A DNA stretch of 7,401 nucleotides from Actinomycetes bacterium (GTDB lineage Bacteria; Actinomycetota; Actinomycetes; Actinomycetales; Cellulomonadaceae), in NCBI GenBank assembly GCA_023426865.1, contig JAEZBT010000093.1, forward strand, positions 1 through 7,401, written 5' to 3'. Of the stretch, positions 5,150 through 7,401 are shown piece by piece. The notes under the pieces are model-generated. The model saw only the letters and a list, made by a program, of their open reading frames with translations. It was not told where the DNA came from and searched no databases. The translations under genes were made by a program, and so were the position numbers. The stretch's first letter is position 1; each line of letters begins with the position of its first letter.

Positions 5150-6172
5150 ATGCACGTTCCCGCCGCTCGCGGCCCACTGAGCTCGGCCCTGGTCACCGCG
5201 CTGCGCGGTGCCCCCGGGCCTGTTCCCGAGGTGCACGCGGCAGCCGAGCGGGCAGTCGCCGACAGCGCCGACGTGCTCGCCGACGACGACGTCCAGCTCG
5301 CCCTGCTGTGCATGTACGAGCTGCACTACCGCGGGCTCGACGGCGTCGACGAGGCCTGGGAGTGGGCGCCCGACCTGCTCGCGGCCCGCGCGGTGCTCGA
5401 GGAGGCGTTCGAGGCCGCCGTGCGCGAGCGCGTGCCGGTGCCGGACACGGCCGCGCGGACCGCGACCGAGGTCGCCGAGGCGCTGTTCGAGCTCACCGCC
5501 GACGACAGCGGACCGAGCCTGTCCGGGTACGTCGCCAAGCGGGCGACCGACGAGCAGCTGCGGGAGTTCGTGGTGCACCGCTCGATCTACCACCTCAAGG
5601 AGGCCGACCCGCACTCGTGGGCGCTGCCGCGGCTGACGGGCCGGGCGAAGTCGGCGCTCATCGAGGTGCAGGCCGACGAGTACGGCGGCGGGCGGCCCGG
5701 GTACATCCACTCCGAGCTGTTCGCCGGGACGATGCGGGCGCTGGGGCTCGACGACACGTACGGCGCGTACGTCGACGCAGTGCCGGCGCCGACCCTCGCC
5801 AACGTCAACCTCATGAGCCTGTTCGGGCTGCACCGGCGGCTGCGCGGGGCGATCGCGGGGCACCTCGCGGCGTTCGAGATGACGTCGTCGATCCCGTGCC
5901 GCAAGTACGGCAACGGGTTCCGACGGCTCGGGTACGGCGAGGACGTCACGCGGTACTTCGACGAGCACGTCGAGGCCGACGCGGTGCACGAGCAGATCGC
6001 CGGGCGCGACCTCGCCGGCGCGCTCGCCGAGGCGGAGCCGTCCGTGCGTGACGACGTGCTCTGGGGTGCGGCCGCCTACCTGGTGATCGACGGGCTGGCC
6101 GGGGCGCAGATGCTCGGTGCGTGGGAGTCCGGGCGGAGCGCGTTGCGCGGGTCGGTCGCCGCGGCGGCCTGA
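5150..6172 (+). CDS. Iron-containing redox enzyme, haem-oxygenase-like (HDO) family
   Basis: A 340-aa soluble, mostly helical protein of the family annotated 'iron-containing redox enzyme', with the haem-oxygenase-like fold used by di-iron oxidases and N-oxygenases such as UndA, BesC and SznF. The block DEYGGGRPGYIHSELF (176-191) is the family hallmark. Candidate metal ligands are E151 (HLKEADPH), E177, H187, and H273, D277 and H280 in DEHVEADAVHE. Their spacing (26, 10, 86, 4, 3) equals that of the six SznF ligands as I recall them (E189, E215, H225, D311, D315, H318), with His at the first of the last three. An N-terminal helix carries E57 and H59 in MYELHYRGLDGVDEAWEW, also typical of this subgroup. 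There is no signal peptide or membrane segment. The divergent neighbour encodes a CDGSH [2Fe-2S] protein, a plausible electron partner. Substrate is unknown, and no biosynthetic cluster is visible, so a general or stress-related redox role is equally possible. Confidence 0.85.
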   Translation: MHVPAARGPLSSALVTALRGAPGPVPEVHAAAERAVADSADVLADDDVQLALLCMYELHYRGLDGVDEAWEWAPDLLAARAVLEEAFEAAVRERVPVPDTAARTATEVAEALFELTADDSGPSLSGYVAKRATDEQLREFVVHRSIYHLKEADPHSWALPRLTGRAKSALIEVQADEYGGGRPGYIHSELFAGTMRALGLDDTYGAYVDAVPAPTLANVNLMSLFGLHRRLRGAIAGHLAAFEMTSSIPCRKYGNGFRRLGYGEDVTRYFDEHVEADAVHEQIAGRDLAGALAEAEPSVRDDVLWGAAAYLVIDGLAGAQMLGAWESGRSALRGSVAAAA

Positions 6173-6174
6173 GG

Positions 6175-6187
6175 CGCGGCAGCCGCG
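6175..6187. terminator. Short palindrome between convergent HDO-type and HNH genes
   Basis: CGCGGC-A-GCCGCG is a perfect 13-bp odd palindrome within the 24-bp gap between two convergent stop codons. As RNA it would form a 5-bp GC stem with a CAG triloop. There is no T-run. It could stop transcription from both sides, but the stem is short and the call rests on position. Confidence 0.35.
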
Positions 6188-6196
6188 AGACGCCCG

Positions 6197-7333
6197 TCAG
6201 AACGGCGGGGGGCCGACGGTTCGTGCTCCGGGGCCTGCTGACGGATCTCCAGGCGCGGCCACCGGCTCGCGGACGTACCCGTGCCCCGTCGGGGCGGTCC
6301 ACAGCGTCCGGCCGGTCGCGTCGTCGCGCACAACCCGCCAGCCGCCGTGCGTCTTGAGGTTGTGGTGGTGCCGGCAGAGGGCGTGCAGGTTCTCACCGAC
6401 GGTCTGGTCGTCGGCGGGCAGCGTCGGGTCGAACGGCTCGATGTGGTCGAGGTCGCAGCGCATCGCGGGCACGCGGCAGCCCGGGAAGGTGCAGGTGCGG
6501 TCGCGCGCGAGGACGTCGCCGGCCACGGCGGCCGGCGGCCGGTAGCCGGGTGGGGCGCCGGTCCTCGCGCGTCCACCCGGATCGGGACCGTCCCGGACGT
6601 CGCGCATCCGCCGTGCCTCGCCCGTCCGCGGGTCCACCTCTACGGCGGTCCACGTCGCGTCCCGCGCGATCGCCCTGGCCATGTCGGCGGAGATCGGCCC
6701 GTAGCCCGCGAGCTCGGCGGGCGCGTCGTCGTCGCCCGCGAGGGTGCTCGCAGCGACCGTGACCTGCAGGTGCGGCCGACGGCGTTGGCGGCGCGGCAGG
6801 GGAGTGCCGTCGGGGCACGTCCCGGCGTCCAACCAGCGCGTCACGACGTCGACCAGTGCGTCCGCCCGCCGCTCGTCGACCCCGCGTGGGTCGTCGGGCG
6901 GCGCGGCATCGGCCATCGCGGTCAACGTGGAGTGCACGGCGACGGCGTCGGGCGCGGGGAGGTACGCGTGCAGCCAGGCCATGCCGTCGCGCACCGGCTC
7001 CAGGGAGACGTAGCGCCCGCGGCGCTCGCGCTCATGCGTGCGGGCCGCCGCGTCAGGGTCCTCGGCGAGCGCGCGCCGCCGGATGCGCCCCCGCAGCGCC
7101 GGGATGGTCAACGCCCCGGCCAGGGGCACGACCTCCGACGCGACGTCGAACCGCAGCAGCGACGGCAGCGCGAGGATCTCGTCGCACAGCATCGCGGCCT
7201 TGCGCACATCGACGGCGCCGCGGTCGAGCGCGTCCCACACCTGCGGCACCTGCTCCAGCCCCATCGCCTCGCCGACGACGCGCTGCCCCGCGGCGCGCGT
7301 CGTGCCCAGGCGTGCGGCGACCTCGTCGGCCAC
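6197..7333 (-). CDS. DUF222 / HNH endonuclease (13E12-type), intact main frame, apparent 5' frameshift
   Basis: The main frame encodes 378 residues from the GTG at 7333. Residues 1 to about 250 form the DUF222 region (FVADEVAARLG before and at the start, WLHAYLPAPDAVAV at 120-133). A C-terminal HNH nuclease domain follows: CTFPGC (C281, C286), CDLDHIEPF (D296, H297), then NLHALCRHHHNLK with N315, C320, H322-H324 and N325. The Cys pairs would bind structural zinc and the DH/HHN residues a catalytic metal, so the nuclease part looks intact. This family is multi-copy in actinobacteria (the mycobacterial 13E12 repeat proteins); its biological role is not established. The GTG at 7333 is probably not the true start: family-like residues AF directly precede it in frame, then third-position GC collapses while another frame becomes coding-like. 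The gene therefore likely continues past the window edge with a shift near 7334-7350, and may be a pseudogene. Confidence 0.85.
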   Translation of the reverse strand: MADEVAARLGTTRAAGQRVVGEAMGLEQVPQVWDALDRGAVDVRKAAMLCDEILALPSLLRFDVASEVVPLAGALTIPALRGRIRRRALAEDPDAAARTHERERRGRYVSLEPVRDGMAWLHAYLPAPDAVAVHSTLTAMADAAPPDDPRGVDERRADALVDVVTRWLDAGTCPDGTPLPRRQRRRPHLQVTVAASTLAGDDDAPAELAGYGPISADMARAIARDATWTAVEVDPRTGEARRMRDVRDGPDPGGRARTGAPPGYRPPAAVAGDVLARDRTCTFPGCRVPAMRCDLDHIEPFDPTLPADDQTVGENLHALCRHHHNLKTHGGWRVVRDDATGRTLWTAPTGHGYVREPVAAPGDPSAGPGARTVGPPPF

Positions 7334-7336
7334 GAA

Positions 7337-7401
7337 CGCGGCGCGCCCTGGGACTGGCGTCGGCGGCGCAGCTCGTTCACCGCGACGGCCTGGCGCGAGA
7401 C
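7337..7401 (-). pseudogene. Upstream part of the DUF222/HNH gene in a shifted frame, cut by the window edge
   Basis: From the right edge the minus-strand frame starting at 7401 reads VSRQAVAVNELRRRRQSQ and then GAPR, with about 22 of 24 third positions G or C. This resembles the helix that precedes FVADEVAARLG in DUF222 proteins. In the frame used downstream, the same DNA has roughly 8 of 23 third positions A or T and a Pro-rich, unfamily-like product. One added base in the GCGCGCCGCG stretch (about 7337-7346) would join the two parts as SQGAPR-FVADEVAARLG. Either the gene carries a one-base deletion or the sequence has an error in a GC-rich run. Confidence 0.6.

Noticed and set aside
4972..5313. 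Longer start for the CDGSH protein (193 residues from 5313)
   Set aside because: The extra N-terminus is antisense to the HDO-type gene and its control region, has no family similarity, and single-domain CDGSH proteins of about 70-80 residues are normal.
4685..5989. Upstream extension of the Nudix reading frame giving a protein of nearly 600 residues
   Set aside because: The added part is antisense to the HDO-type gene and crosses the CDGSH gene in another frame; only the last 162 residues look like Nudix, and a promoter sits just before ATG 4684.

Overview
The window is high-GC DNA with near-saturated G/C at third codon positions, frequent GTG starts and several promoters that sit almost directly on the start codon. 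This points to an actinobacterium. The TopA architecture (no zinc-finger cysteines, GRYGPY-type C-terminal repeats, basic tail) and a DUF222/HNH (13E12-type) gene fit Micrococcales, possibly a Cellulomonas relative, but the genus is a guess.

Layout. (1) 1-221, minus: the first ~73 codons of a probable phosphotransferase-fold kinase, cut by the left edge. (2) 331-1281, plus: an integral-membrane PAP2 phosphatase with a GTG start and a probable leaderless promoter. (3) 1282-1386: a promoter region with a perfect inverted repeat, a candidate -10 and a strong ribosome binding site. (4) 1387-4164, plus: topA, DNA topoisomerase I, the one core housekeeping gene here. (5) A 31-bp convergent gap with a hairpin. 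(6) 4196-4684, minus: a Nudix hydrolase. (7) 4732-4971, minus: a 79-aa CDGSH iron-sulfur protein. (8) 4972-5149: a divergent control region. (9) 5150-6172, plus: a haem-oxygenase-like (HDO-type) iron-containing redox enzyme. (10) 6197 to the right edge, minus: a DUF222/HNH endonuclease gene whose coding frame appears to shift near 7334-7350 and which runs off the window.

The most interesting part is the divergent pair of a single-domain CDGSH [2Fe-2S] protein and an HDO-fold oxidase. The six candidate metal ligands of the HDO protein (E151, E177, H187, H273, D277, H280) have the same spacing as those I recall for the N-oxygenase SznF, with His in place of one Asp. A reasonable hypothesis is that the CDGSH protein supplies electrons to, or helps assemble, the iron centre. 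The substrate cannot be read from sequence, and no biosynthetic enzymes are seen beside the pair.

The other genes are ordinary individually. The remaining points worth checking are a symmetric -10 palindrome at the PAP2 start, a similar leaderless promoter at the Nudix gene, an inverted repeat in the topA promoter, an unusual PAP2 active-site motif, and the frameshift in the HNH gene. No tRNA, rRNA, CRISPR array or insertion sequence was recognised.
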